Positions 52,865 through 62,394 of a stretch of DNA of 64,000 bases are shown piece by piece. A program made the position numbers and the translations under genes. Source of the stretch: Streptomyces massasporeus (GTDB lineage: Bacteria; Actinomycetota; Actinomycetes; Streptomycetales; Streptomycetaceae); assembly GCF_014648995.1 (NCBI RefSeq), contig NZ_BMSE01000022.1, forward strand, positions 62,001 through 126,000, in the 5' to 3' direction. Within the stretch, counting starts at the first letter, position 1, and the number at the start of each line of letters is the position of its first letter. The notes under the pieces are model-generated. The model saw only the letters and a program-made list of their open reading frames with translations. It ran no database searches and had not been told where the DNA came from.

Positions 52865-53389
52865 GTGATCGTATGGCTCAACGGCACACATGGTGCAGGC
52901 AAGACGACGACCAGTGCACTCGTGCAGCAACTCCTTCCGGATTCGCGGGTGTTCGACGCCGAGAAGGTCGGCGAGACACTCATGGACATCAAGCCGGGGC
53001 TGCCTTCGACGAACAACTTCCAGCACTGGCCGCCCTGGCGGCCACTCGGGGTCGAGACGGCCCGTCGCGTGCTCGACTACACCGGCGGCACTCTGGTGAT
53101 GCCCATGACCGTCCTGGTCGAGCAGTACTGGCGCGAGATCAGCGCGGGCCTCGCCGAGCATGCCATCGAGGTACGGCACTTCGTCCTCCATGCCGACCAG
53201 GCCACGCTCCGCCGGCGCATCGAGGGGGACACCGTTCTGGGCCCCTCCTCGTTCCGGCTCGAATACCTCGAGCCCTACGCCGAGGCTGCCCGCACATGGC
53301 TGCACGGCGAGGCCGAGGTCATCGACACCACACACCTCACGCCCGCGCAGGCCGCCCTGCAGATCGCAGAGTCCGTCAAGAACGGCTGA
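52865..53389 (+). CDS. P-loop ATPase, TmrB-like
   Basis: A 174-residue nucleotide-binding protein starting MIVWLNGTHGAGKTTTSALV, with the P-loop at residues 7-14, an LID-like arginine pair (LRRRIEGD) and a C-terminal HLTPAQAALQIAESV helix. The start and size resemble TmrB, which protects against tunicamycin, and similar small kinases. GTG 52865 is chosen as it opens directly at the family start. Its end overlaps the convergent XRE gene by 14 bases. Real substrate unknown. Confidence 0.75.
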   Translation: MIVWLNGTHGAGKTTTSALVQQLLPDSRVFDAEKVGETLMDIKPGLPSTNNFQHWPPWRPLGVETARRVLDYTGGTLVMPMTVLVEQYWREISAGLAEHAIEVRHFVLHADQATLRRRIEGDTVLGPSSFRLEYLEPYAEAARTWLHGEAEVIDTTHLTPAQAALQIAESVKNG

Positions 53390-54266
53390 GCACCGGGGAC
53401 CCCGGCTCGGCGCGGGTGGCCGTGGACTCCAGGCGCAGCATGGCCGTCTCGTCCGGCGTGCCGGGTGCTGCCTGGTAGACCACCATGCGCTGGCCGCCCG
53501 TCCGGGCCAGCCGCATGACCTCGTAGGTCAGGGTCATCGGGCCGACCTTGGGATGCCGGAAGGACTTCTGCCCGCCACCGCGTTCGCAGACGTCGTACCG
53601 CTCCCAGAGGCGTGCGAACTGCGTCGACTTCAGCATCAGTTCGCCGACCAGTGCCGTCAGTTCGGGGCTGTCCGGGTCGGCCCCGCCGACCGCCCGCAGA
53701 TGCGCGACCGACAGGGCGACGGTTTCCTCCCACGGCTCGTAGAGCGTCCGGCCGACCGGGTGGAGGAAGACGTAGCGAGTGAGGTTGCGCTGGTCCTCCG
53801 GCCAGTCCCAGAGCCCGGGCATGAGCCGTCGCCCGGGCGGGTTCGCGGCCAGCACGCGGTTGTACCGGCTCACCACGTAGGCGGGCAGGGGGCGCACCGA
53901 CTCCAGCATCCGCAGCACCGAGTCGCGCACGGTGTGGTCCGAGCAGGCCGGTAGCTCGGTGGGGCGGCCGGAGGCCAGTTCGGCGAGTTCGTGCAGGCGC
54001 TCGTATCCGTCGCCGCGCAGTCTGAGGGTGCGGCCGAGGGCGTCCACGACGGCGGGTGAAGGGTTGGTCTCCCGGCCGCGCTCCAGACGGATGTAGTAGT
54101 CGACGCTCACTCCGGCCAGTGCGGCCAGTTCCTCGCGGCGCAGTCCGGGAGTGCGGCGCAGGCCCGCTCCGGCCGGGAGACCGACATCCTCCGGGCGTAC
54201 CTGCGCTCTGCGGGCCTTCAGGTATCGCCCGAGCTCCGTGCCCCTCGCATCCGCTGCTGCTGTCAT
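53376..54266 (-). CDS. XRE family regulator with MmyB-like domain
   Basis: A 296-residue paralogue of the regulator at 48348: HTH signature LRRTPGLRREELAALAGVSV, then DYYIRLERG, and an MmyB-like domain (YVVSRYNRVLAANPPGRRLM). It is divergent from the MFS pump gene, which it probably represses; 240 bases separate them. ATG 54266 is clear. Confidence 0.9.
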   Translation of the reverse strand: MTAAADARGTELGRYLKARRAQVRPEDVGLPAGAGLRRTPGLRREELAALAGVSVDYYIRLERGRETNPSPAVVDALGRTLRLRGDGYERLHELAELASGRPTELPACSDHTVRDSVLRMLESVRPLPAYVVSRYNRVLAANPPGRRLMPGLWDWPEDQRNLTRYVFLHPVGRTLYEPWEETVALSVAHLRAVGGADPDSPELTALVGELMLKSTQFARLWERYDVCERGGGQKSFRHPKVGPMTLTYEVMRLARTGGQRMVVYQAAPGTPDETAMLRLESTATRAEPGSPVLSRS

Positions 54267-54507
54267 CCGGTCATTGTCTCAGGCGGTCAAGCGGTGTGGG
54301 GGGCCGTGTCAGGGCCTGGAACGCCGCACCCGGGGCAGAGCGCGGTCTGCCGTACGACGGCGCGCGAGCGCAGAGTTGATGCCGGAGCGGGCGGCCCGGC
54401 CGCCGGGGCCCAGGGGGTGCACGACACCGGACCGCGGCCCGGTGGTGCGCGGCCGCCCGCCCGATCGCCTCTTCCACGACCGTTCTTGCCGTTCCCGGGA
54501 GTTCACC

Positions 54508-56007
54508 ATGTCGGCCACGCCCGCCTCGCCTCCGTCCACCGCCTCCACCCCCGGTCACGAACCGAAGCCGTCGACGCCTGGTCCGGGACGAAGGACGCCT
54601 GATCGGGAGCGACGAACGCCGGCCGGGGCCCGACCAAGCGTGCCGCCCGCCGAGACCGTCAGCACGCCGCGGCGAAGCGGCGTCGCGCTGGTGGCAGCGC
54701 TCCTCGGCTTCACGGTGATCACCGTCGACGTCTCGGCCGTGAACATCGCGCTGCCCGCGATCCGAGACTCCCTCAGCAGCGGAATGTCCGGTCTACAGTG
54801 GGTGGTTGACGCATACACCCTGATGTTCGCGGCCTTGATGCTCTCGGCGGGCGCCCTCTCCGACCGCACGGGCGCCCGCCGCGCCTACGCCTGGGGCATC
54901 GCCCTGTTCACCGTCGCTTCCCTCGCCTGTGCGCTCGCGCCCGACATCGGCGTACTGGTCGCCGCGCGGGTGGCACAGGGCGCTGCCGCGGCGGTCGTGA
55001 TGCCGGCCTCGCTGGCACTGATCCGGCAGGCCTACGGGGACGCCCGGGCGCGTGCCCGGGCCATCGCACTGTGGACGGTCGGCGGCTCGGTGGCGATGGC
55101 CGCGGGGCCGGTGCTCGGTGGGCTGCTCACCGACTCGGCCGGCTGGCGGGCGGTCTTCCTGCTCAACCTCCCCGTGGGGGCGGTGATCCTGGCCCTGTTG
55201 ATCCGGGTACCGCGCTCCCCGCGCCGGCCTGCCGCTTTGGACGTCGGAGGTCAGCTGACCGCCGTACTGGCCCTGGCCGGTCTGGCGTTCGCCGTGATCG
55301 AGGGCGGCCATATGGGCTGGACCAGCGGGCCCGTCCTGGGCGCCGCCGCGCTCGCCCTCGTCTCCGGGTGCGCCTTCCGCGTGGTGGAGGCCCGGCACCG
55401 TGAGCCGATGGTCCCGCCGGCTCTGCTGAGGGACCGCCGGGTGGCCGCCTCACTCGCGGTCGGTTTCGCCGTCAACGCCGCCTTCTACGGCGGGATCTTC
55501 CTGCTCGGGCTGTACTACCAGCAGTTGCGCGGCATGTCGGCGATCGAGGCGGGGTTGATGTTCGTTCCCCTGTCTGCGGTGGTGACGGCGACCAATCTGG
55601 TGTCGCCGCGACTTGCCGAGCGGGTCGGGCGGCGCCCGGTGATCGTCGCCGGGCAGCTGATCTTCACCGGAGCGATGCTCGCCATGCTGCCACTGGCCGC
55701 GCACACCCCGGTGTGGCTCGTGCTCGTCCTGCTGCTCCCGCTGAGTGTCGGCGGGGCACTCGCGGTACCGGCGCTGACCGCGCTGCTGATGGACAGCGTT
55801 CCGCACGAGCGTGCGGGAACCGCCTCCGGCCTCCTCAACTCCCTTCGTCAGACCGGTGGTGCGCTCGCCGTCGCGGTCTTCGGCAGCCTGCTCGCCGGCC
55901 CCGCCGGGGTCTTCTCCCTCCCGGGCATGCGCCTCGGCCTCGTCATGGTGGCGGCCCTCCTCCTCGCCACCGCCGTCCTGGCCCGTCTCCTCCTGCCCCG
56001 CGGCTGA
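54508..56007 (+). CDS. MFS drug-efflux transporter, DHA2 (14-TM) type
   Basis: A 499-residue transporter: a 55-residue Pro/Ser-rich tail before the first helix, then about 14 membrane segments. DHA2 motifs are present: the TVDVSAVNIALPAIRDSL start, motif A-like GALSDRTGARRAYAWG and motif C-like WRAVFLLNLPVG. It exports drugs or metabolites by proton antiport. ATG 54508 is the best start, though the ribosome site is modest; a start nearer residue 50 is possible. Divergent from the XRE regulator. Confidence 0.9.
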   Translation: MSATPASPPSTASTPGHEPKPSTPGPGRRTPDRERRTPAGARPSVPPAETVSTPRRSGVALVAALLGFTVITVDVSAVNIALPAIRDSLSSGMSGLQWVVDAYTLMFAALMLSAGALSDRTGARRAYAWGIALFTVASLACALAPDIGVLVAARVAQGAAAAVVMPASLALIRQAYGDARARARAIALWTVGGSVAMAAGPVLGGLLTDSAGWRAVFLLNLPVGAVILALLIRVPRSPRRPAALDVGGQLTAVLALAGLAFAVIEGGHMGWTSGPVLGAAALALVSGCAFRVVEARHREPMVPPALLRDRRVAASLAVGFAVNAAFYGGIFLLGLYYQQLRGMSAIEAGLMFVPLSAVVTATNLVSPRLAERVGRRPVIVAGQLIFTGAMLAMLPLAAHTPVWLVLVLLLPLSVGGALAVPALTALLMDSVPHERAGTASGLLNSLRQTGGALAVAVFGSLLAGPAGVFSLPGMRLGLVMVAALLLATAVLARLLLPRG

Positions 56008-56051
56008 CATGTGTGCGACAGGATGAGGTCTTCGACCAGGAGGCTGTGAGG

Positions 56052-56522
56052 ATGAGTTACAACCTGCAGGCAGTGATCGCCGACGAGGAGATGCTGCGTG
56101 TCGCCACACGGGATGTGTCCGCCGCCCGGCTCGCGTCGATCGGACAGGGCCTGTCGTTGATGCCGATGACAGACGCGCTCCTCGAGGCCGTCGCGGAGGG
56201 CAGCGGTGACGGTGCGTGGGGATTCCAGCGGTTCCCCGAAGGCTTCGAGAAGGTGCTCGCCGGCTGGTCGGCCGGGGGGCCGGTGGCGTACGTGGAGGCC
56301 GAGTACTTCGGTGGCATCGGCGAGCAGCGGGCTGCCGTATGGGACGCGGGCACCCTCGCGCTCGCGCCGCTCCACGTGGACGAGGGTGAGCCCTTTCCGC
56401 CCGCGGGCAGTCCTGTCTCGCAAGCGCTACGGCGATTGGGGGTGGTGACAGGCGCAGCCGAGGACGAGTTCTCTGCCGTGGGGTTGGACCGGCATCGGCA
56501 CAGCGAAGCGTGGGTCTCCTGA
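56052..56522 (+). CDS. hypothetical protein
   Basis: A 156-residue soluble protein from ATG 56052 (GAGGATG context) with LASIGQGLSLMPMTDALLEA, GGPVAYVEAEYFGGIGEQRA and a C-terminal ALRRLGV segment. It looks like a small, widely conserved Streptomyces protein, but I know no function. It follows the MFS gene by 44 bases and may be co-transcribed. Confidence 0.7.
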   Translation: MSYNLQAVIADEEMLRVATRDVSAARLASIGQGLSLMPMTDALLEAVAEGSGDGAWGFQRFPEGFEKVLAGWSAGGPVAYVEAEYFGGIGEQRAAVWDAGTLALAPLHVDEGEPFPPAGSPVSQALRRLGVVTGAAEDEFSAVGLDRHRHSEAWVS

Positions 56523-56538
56523 CGCGCCCTGATCTCGG

Positions 56539-56586
56539 CCGTCAGACATCGCAGCCGTCAGAGATCGCAGGCGTCAGAAATCGCGG
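56539..56586. repeat. 16-bp tandem repeat, three copies
   Basis: Units CCGTCAGACATCGCAG, CCGTCAGAGATCGCAG and GCGTCAGAAATCGCGG run head to tail. The last copy includes the stop codon of the anti-sigma-type ATPase gene, so the repeat overlaps a 3' coding end between two convergent genes. Confidence 0.7.
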
Positions 56587-57050
56587 CCGGGGCCGTCGGC
56601 CAAGGGGATGCGGGCGGTGATGCGCTTACCCACCGCCTCCCGCTGCACCGCGAAGTCCTCGGCCACGGCCTTCACGATCTCCAAGCCGTGCTGCCCGATC
56701 CTGTTGGGGTCGGCGGCCCGGGCCGCGGGCATGGTGGGGTCGCTGTCCCAGACGGTGACTTCCACGACGCGGGCGGTGATGCGCAGTTCCAGCAGGACGG
56801 GACCCGGAGCGTATTTGCGGGTGTTGGTGACGAGCTCGCTGACCACCAGCGCGGTGAGGTCCCTCGCTCGGGCGGAGACGGGCAGGTGCTGCTCGGCGCT
56901 CGCCCGGTCGAGGAAAGCGGCGGCGTGACGGCGGGCGTCCGCGATACAGCTGTCGTCTCCGTCCAAGGCATACCCGACGCGCATGAGATGCTCGTCAGGC
57001 GTAGTACAGCCGTCACCGTCGGCATCAGGTTTCACTGGCCTCGCCCTCAC
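56574..57050 (-). CDS. RsbW-like ATP-binding protein (anti-sigma type)
   Basis: A 158-residue protein with a GHKL ATPase fold: N-box DLTALVVSELVTNTRKYAPG, G1-like DSDPTMPAA and G2-like IGQHGLEIVKAVAEDF. It matches the stand-alone HATPase_c proteins abundant in streptomycetes, which act as anti-sigma kinases. GTG 57050 is likely; a later start near 56984 is possible. It is divergent from a STAS antagonist gene, its natural partner. Confidence 0.85.
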   Translation of the reverse strand: MRARPVKPDADGDGCTTPDEHLMRVGYALDGDDSCIADARRHAAAFLDRASAEQHLPVSARARDLTALVVSELVTNTRKYAPGPVLLELRITARVVEVTVWDSDPTMPAARAADPNRIGQHGLEIVKAVAEDFAVQREAVGKRITARIPLADGPGRDF

Positions 57051-57204
57051 TCCCCGTTCATGCGCGCCGGTACCCGTTTCGCTGCCCTACATGCCAAAAG
57101 GGTGCTGTTCGGCACAGCCGCGCGGGTGCATCCGGCCGGGGCTGTGGGGCACAATCGACTGCGCACATTCTGACCGGGCAAGCCTAAGCACAATCGAGGA
57201 GACG

Positions 57205-57570
57205 GTGTCCCAGCTCGAGGAAGCGGACCGGCCGAGCCGGCTCCACGCCGAACACCACATGACCGGAGGCGTCCGTGTCGTGACGCTGCGGGGCGAGATC
57301 GACCACGACGTCCGGCACGTGCTCAGCGAAGCCCTGCTGATCGAGGACGGGGCGGTACCGCCGCGGATCGTCGCGGATCTCAGCGGCGTGACGTTCATGG
57401 ACTCCAGCGGCATCAACATCTTCGTCGCCGCCCACCAGCAGGTGAGCCGGGCAGACGGCTGGGTGCGCATCGCCGGAGCCCAGGAAAGCGTCCTGCGTGT
57501 TCTCCAACTGGTCGGCGTCGACACCTTCATCCCCTGCCACCCCACCACGGAGCAGGCCCTGATCACCTGA
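57205..57570 (+). CDS. STAS-domain anti-sigma factor antagonist
   Basis: A 121-residue STAS protein: VVTLRGEIDHDVRHVLSEAL, then the phosphorylation loop FMDSSGINIF with Ser67/Ser68, as in SpoIIAA and RsbV. GTG 57205 has GAGGAG upstream. In partner switching the unphosphorylated form releases a sigma factor from its anti-sigma kinase, which here is probably the divergent RsbW-like protein. No sigma gene is adjacent. Confidence 0.9.
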   Translation: MSQLEEADRPSRLHAEHHMTGGVRVVTLRGEIDHDVRHVLSEALLIEDGAVPPRIVADLSGVTFMDSSGINIFVAAHQQVSRADGWVRIAGAQESVLRVLQLVGVDTFIPCHPTTEQALIT

Positions 57571-57639
57571 TGCGTACGGGCAGCCCGGTACCTCGCCAGG
57601 CTCCCCATGCCTCGTTCTGACGCGCATCAGACGGGTTCC

Positions 57640-58230
57640 GCCCGACCGCCGCGCTCCACGACACTCCGCCAGAAGTCGATCAGCGCCGTCGCGAGAGCCC
57701 GGCGGTGATCTACCGTGATCTCGACGCCGACCCGCTCCCCCATCCGCGGGCCCCGCCCACACCACTCCGGCCGACCGGTCCCCCGAGGAGCGGGCGGCCT
57801 GCGCGCTCCGCGCCGAACTGATCGAAGAAGTCGAGTCGGCGGACGTGATTCTGCTGGGCGCACCGATGTACGACTACGCGATCCCTTCCACGTTCAAGGC
57901 CTGGATCGACCACGTGTTCGCCGTGGGCCGCACCTCGATGACCGAACACCCCTCCCTCGCGGGGAAGCCGGCGATCGTCGTGACCAGCCGGGGTGGCTCC
58001 TACCAGGAGGGGGCCCCTCAGCACGGCAATGACCACGTGCAGAGCTATCTGCGGCAGGCCCTCGGTACCGGCCTCGGCCCGGACGTCACGTTCATCGTCC
58101 CCGAACTGACCCTGGCCCCGACCGTTCCGGCCATGCCGATCTCGTACCCCTCTTCGAGACGTGCCGCACCGATTCCCTCGCGGCCGCCGAATCCCACGGC
58201 AGGAAGCTGTCCATGCGTACCGCTGCCTAG
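57640..58230 (+). pseudogene. FMN-dependent azoreductase family, broken
   Basis: Plus-strand frames in order give VIYRDLDADPLPH, then in another frame RAACALRAELIEEVESADVI followed by LLGAPMYDYAIPSTFKAWID and TFIVPELTLAPT. After a second shift near 58130 comes ADLVPLFETCRTDSLAAAES, with a stop at 58228. This is the order of a flavodoxin-fold NADH-azoreductase (AzoR-like). The FMN-binding N-terminus is degenerate and two frameshifts break the rest. A GTG at 57845 could express only a fragment. Confidence 0.75.
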
Positions 58231-58287
58231 TCTGTGACCCCGGCTGACCTCGGCCCCCGCTCCGGACAGAGTCGGGGGCCGGGGGAT

Positions 58288-59523
58288 TCAGAACCAGTGC
58301 AGGCAGTGCGGGGCGCGGTCGCTGCGGAACAGGGCGTCGGCGAGGGCGGCCGCGTCCGGGCGGTGGGCCCGGATGTGTCCGGCGCGTACGAGCGTGCTCG
58401 GGGTGGTGCCGCCGAGGTAGACCGATCCCAGGTCCCGGACGTCCAGGGACAGGTCCGGCTCCCGGTCCGTCGGGACGCAGTCGGCCTTGCCGTCCCGGAC
58501 GGTCAGCAGATGGCGGCCGTGCTCGCCGAGGAACGGGTCCTCGACGTCGAGGACGAGCTCGCCGTCAGCGAACCAGCCGCGCGCTGACAGCGCACGCGGG
58601 ACGTCCAGCAGGCGCACCCAGAGCCAGTCCATGTCGCCGCTCACCTGGCCCGCACGGAAGTCCGCGAGCTGCCAGCGCAGCGGGTGCTGGGGCGGGACGT
58701 GCTTGAACACGACCCGCGAGACCAGGTCGTGATTGAGCACGAACCGGGCCAGGGCCGTGAAGACGGCAGCGTCGGTTGCGATGGTCTCGTCGACCGTCAG
58801 TGTGGTCTCGGGCTCGCCGAGCGAGTAGCTGGCATACCCGTCCGGGACGCCGTCGGCGTCACGGTGGACGGCGACGTAGCGCGGCGCCGGAGAGATCGGG
58901 GGCTGCCCCGCGCGCAGGTCCCACCAGCGGTGCGGGCGGGACAGCGCTCCGGGCTGGGCGCGGCGGTACCGGTCGTAGACCTCTTCCAGGATCTCGCCGC
59001 ACCCGGCGCTACGCAGCACCTCGACCGAGCCGTTGTCAGCACCGGTCACCGGTGCGCCGGCCGTTGCGGACGCCCGGGGTGGAGCGAGGGCGGCCCGGTG
59101 ACGCGGAACCGTCAGCTCCTGTGTGTAGGTCGCCGGTCCGTAGCCGAACCTGCCGTAGATCGTGGCCTCGGAGGCCAGCAGCACCGAGAGGAACTCCCCG
59201 CGGGTCCGCAACTCACCGAGCTGATGCCGCATCATCGCGCTGAGCACACCCTGGCGCCGGTGCGAGGGCAGGACGCCGACGGCGGTCACCCCGGGTGCCG
59301 GGACGATGGTTTCGCCGGGCAGGGTGAGTTCGAAGGAGTGCGCGCCGGCGGTGCCGACGGGCCGACCGTCCGCCGTCAGGGCGAGCAGGCAGCGGTCCAT
59401 TTCGAGCGCCGACCACCAATGCCCGCCACCCTCGACCGGGGTTTCCGGGAAACGCCCGAACGCGGCGTGGACGGTGTCGACGAAGACTTCGAGGTCCTCG
59501 TCGGTCGTGGGGCGTATCTCCAT
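58288..59523 (-). CDS. Eis-like GNAT acetyltransferase
   Basis: A 411-residue protein with the Eis layout: an N-terminal GNAT domain (acetyl-CoA loop VGVLPSHRRQGVLSAMMRHQ), a second GNAT-like half, and a SCP-like C-terminal domain ending in Phe (HCLHWF), whose carboxylate helps catalysis in Eis. Known members acetylate aminoglycosides or basic peptides at several sites. ATG 59523 has GAGGAGG upstream. It is convergent in function with the two resistance genes that follow, though the native substrate is unknown. Confidence 0.85.
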   Translation of the reverse strand: MEIRPTTDEDLEVFVDTVHAAFGRFPETPVEGGGHWWSALEMDRCLLALTADGRPVGTAGAHSFELTLPGETIVPAPGVTAVGVLPSHRRQGVLSAMMRHQLGELRTRGEFLSVLLASEATIYGRFGYGPATYTQELTVPRHRAALAPPRASATAGAPVTGADNGSVEVLRSAGCGEILEEVYDRYRRAQPGALSRPHRWWDLRAGQPPISPAPRYVAVHRDADGVPDGYASYSLGEPETTLTVDETIATDAAVFTALARFVLNHDLVSRVVFKHVPPQHPLRWQLADFRAGQVSGDMDWLWVRLLDVPRALSARGWFADGELVLDVEDPFLGEHGRHLLTVRDGKADCVPTDREPDLSLDVRDLGSVYLGGTTPSTLVRAGHIRAHRPDAAALADALFRSDRAPHCLHWF

Positions 59524-59677
59524 CGCTGCCGCTGCCTCCTCGGGACACCGGCACCACGAATGGTGGTGCCGGTAGCAGAGTGCAGCCTCAACCCACGGCG
59601 GAGGCAAGCGAATTAACAATCGCCCCACGGCCCGTCCCCCACGGCCCGTCCCTCGCGGCCCGTCGAGCACGGTCCGG

Positions 59678-62275
59678 TCAGGACAGGATCTCGACGTACC
59701 CGTCGCTGCCGTGCACACGGATCCGCTGGCCGTCCCGGATCAGCCGGGTGGCCCGGTCGACGCCCACGACGGCCGGCAAGCCGTACTCGCGTGCGATCAC
59801 CGCGCCATGGGTCATCAGGCCGCCCACCTCCGTCACGAGGCCCGCGATGCCGACGAAGAGGGGTGACCAACTGGGGTCCGTGAAGGCCGTGACCAGGATG
59901 TCGCCGGGCTCGAGATCGGCCTGCCCCATGTCGAGGATGACGCGGGCCCGCCCCTCGACGGTCCCGCCGGACACCGGTAGGCCGATCAGGGCGCCGTCCG
60001 GCACGTCGTCGCGCCGGTACGCCCCGTTGACGGTCTCGCCCTCCGAGGTGAGCACCCGGGACGGGGTGAGCGCGTGGTACGTCTGGAACGTTTCCTTGCG
60101 CTGCCGGACGAGCCCGTCGTCCACCCGGTGCGAGCGTACGGCCTCGTGCAGCTCCTGGAACGTGAGGTAGAAGATGTCCTCCTTCTCCGGGAGCACCTTG
60201 GCCTGCACGAGGCGTTCGGCCTCCGCCAGCAGGGCCTGCTTGTAGACGAAGTAGCGGCTGACGATGTCGTACTTCGGGTACTCCCGGTAGCCGATGAAGG
60301 TGCGGACCCGCTCGATCATCCGCTGTGTCTCGTCGGCTTTGCTCTCCCCGTCGGGCAGGTCCCGCAGGCGGGTCAGCACATCCTGTTCCTTCTTCCACGC
60401 CTCCTGCCGGCCTTGCTCGAAGCGCCGCTGGGCTGCGCCGGGTTCGAAGTTCCTGACGTTGTCGAGGATCGCCGGCACGAGTGTGCCGGGGCTCTCGCGC
60501 CATCGGGGCCTCGTGATGTCGATCTCGCCGGCGCAGCGCATGCCGTAGCGGTCGAGGTATCCCTCGATGGCGTCACGCGCTGTGGCTCCGCCCTCGTGTT
60601 TCGGCAGTTCGTCCAGGAAGTCGTCGTCCTCGACGCTCTGCAGGAACGTCACGACCTCCGGATGGGGGCGGATCACGTCCGCGACGTCGAGGAGCGCCAG
60701 GCCCATCTCCGACGTGACGTTGTCGGGGGCGGACAGGGTGAGCGTGTCAGCCGCGTTCTTCTCCCCCAGCCACTCGTGCAGCTTGTCGTTGAGCCACCAC
60801 GTGGCCTCCATGCCCGCCATGATCGCCTGATGGCTGAGCGGATCGCTGAGGACTCGTTTGTGCTCCTGGAAGGCCTCCGTCAGGAAGTCGAACAGCGCGG
60901 GTCCGGTCTGCGTGGCGATGTCGCGCCGCAGTGTGGCGATGGACGCCTGGCTGCGCTCGACCAGCCCGTTGACGATGGCCGGATCGGTCTCGATCGGGGC
61001 GGGCGCGCCGCCGGCCGGGGATCCGCCGGGAGCCGGGTCCGGGAGCAGGGGGAGGAAGTCGTCGCGGTCGAGGACGGTCTCCAGCGCGTCCCGGGTCAGT
61101 GGATCGCCCCTTCCCACGAGGTCCAGGAGGCCGGCGCGGCCCTTGGATGTGGACAGGGCGCGCGTGGCGTCGACGAACAGTCTCCCGCCGGCCTCGGTCA
61201 TCGGCGCCATGGCCGTCAGCTTCCACATGGACAGCCCGAGGGGTTTCATGGGGTCGGTCATCATCTGCTGATGACCGACGGAGACGTAGATGCGATTCCC
61301 CTGGTCGGGGGCCTCGGGGATGGGGAACAGGGTCGTGATGGGCCGGCTCTGCACGATCTGGAAGTCGTCGTCGACCAGGCACCATTCGATGTCCTGGGGG
61401 CGGCCGAAGTGTTCCTCGATCCGCCGCCCGAGACGGACGAGCCGCACGACCTGCGCATCCGTCAGCGCCGGCTGCTCCTGCCGCTGTGTGTCGATCTCCA
61501 CCTCCTGCGTTCCGCCGGTCGGCAGGGCGTGGACGGCGCGCTGTTTGGCGGCGATCGTCTTCGCGACGACTTCGCCGTGACGCACCTTGAAGACGTCCGG
61601 GTTCACCAGGCCGGAGACCAGGGCCTCGCCGAGACCGAAGCCGGCGTCCACGGTGGCGACCTTCCGGTTGCCCGTGACGGGGTCGGCCGTGAAGAGGATG
61701 CCCGACGCGTGCGGGAAGACCATCCGCTGCACGACCACGGCCATGTCGACCGTACGGTGGTCGATGCCGTTGTGCTGACGGTAGGTCACGGCCCGTTCGG
61801 TGAACTGCGAGGCCCAGCACCGGCTGACATGCCGGAGGATCTCCGTGGGCCCCACGACGTTCAGGTAGGTGTCCTGCTGGCCGGCGAAGGAGGCCGTCGG
61901 CAGGTCCTCCGCCGTCGCGCTGGACCGGACGGCGCAGGGGGTCTGCTCGCCGAGCCGGGAGAGCGCGCCGGTGATCGCCGCGGCGAGATCGCCCGGGATG
62001 GTGATCCCTTCGATGGTCCGGCGAATCTGCGCGCTGAGGGCGCGCAGCGCCTCCCGGTCGTCGGGGTTCAGGCGTGACAGCCGATCCAGCAGTTCCTCGA
62101 CCGACGGCGCTTGCGCCATGATCTGCCGGAAGGCGTGTGTCGTCACGCAGAAGCCGCCGGGCACGCGGATGCCGTCGATCCGCGACAGCGCGCCCAGGTG
62201 CGCGCCCTTGCCGCCGACGAGCGCGAGCTGCGTCTCGTCCACCTCTTGAAGATCCAGCACGTACTGCTCGGTCAT
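59678..62275 (-). CDS. rph: rifampicin phosphotransferase
   Basis: An 865-residue enzyme, close to the 867 of characterised RPH. An N-terminal ATP-grasp domain (VGGKGAHLGALSRIDGIRVP, CAVRSSATAEDLPTASFAGQ) is followed by the rifampicin-binding middle domain and a C-terminal swivelling phosphohistidine domain with His823 in GGLMTHGAVIAREYG. RPH phosphorylates the ansa bridge of rifamycins using ATP, giving AMP and phosphate. ATG 62275 has GGAGGT upstream. It lacks the C-terminal barrel of phosphoenolpyruvate synthases. A perfect rifamycin-associated element lies about 120 bases upstream, so induction by rifamycin is expected. Confidence 0.95.
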   Translation of the reverse strand: MTEQYVLDLQEVDETQLALVGGKGAHLGALSRIDGIRVPGGFCVTTHAFRQIMAQAPSVEELLDRLSRLNPDDREALRALSAQIRRTIEGITIPGDLAAAITGALSRLGEQTPCAVRSSATAEDLPTASFAGQQDTYLNVVGPTEILRHVSRCWASQFTERAVTYRQHNGIDHRTVDMAVVVQRMVFPHASGILFTADPVTGNRKVATVDAGFGLGEALVSGLVNPDVFKVRHGEVVAKTIAAKQRAVHALPTGGTQEVEIDTQRQEQPALTDAQVVRLVRLGRRIEEHFGRPQDIEWCLVDDDFQIVQSRPITTLFPIPEAPDQGNRIYVSVGHQQMMTDPMKPLGLSMWKLTAMAPMTEAGGRLFVDATRALSTSKGRAGLLDLVGRGDPLTRDALETVLDRDDFLPLLPDPAPGGSPAGGAPAPIETDPAIVNGLVERSQASIATLRRDIATQTGPALFDFLTEAFQEHKRVLSDPLSHQAIMAGMEATWWLNDKLHEWLGEKNAADTLTLSAPDNVTSEMGLALLDVADVIRPHPEVVTFLQSVEDDDFLDELPKHEGGATARDAIEGYLDRYGMRCAGEIDITRPRWRESPGTLVPAILDNVRNFEPGAAQRRFEQGRQEAWKKEQDVLTRLRDLPDGESKADETQRMIERVRTFIGYREYPKYDIVSRYFVYKQALLAEAERLVQAKVLPEKEDIFYLTFQELHEAVRSHRVDDGLVRQRKETFQTYHALTPSRVLTSEGETVNGAYRRDDVPDGALIGLPVSGGTVEGRARVILDMGQADLEPGDILVTAFTDPSWSPLFVGIAGLVTEVGGLMTHGAVIAREYGLPAVVGVDRATRLIRDGQRIRVHGSDGYVEILS

Positions 62276-62394
62276 CGCGATACCTCCGGTTCTGCCGCAC
62301 CGCCGGTCGAGCACGTCTCAATCTCCGACACACGCACCTCGTGTCCCCGTTTCCGCAGGTTGTGGCTTCGGCCGATGATTCTGCTCCGAGACGG

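Noticed and set aside
60074..62077. 667-codon open frame antisense to rph
   Set aside because: Shadow frame; rph on the opposite strand is complete with all motifs and an RAE.
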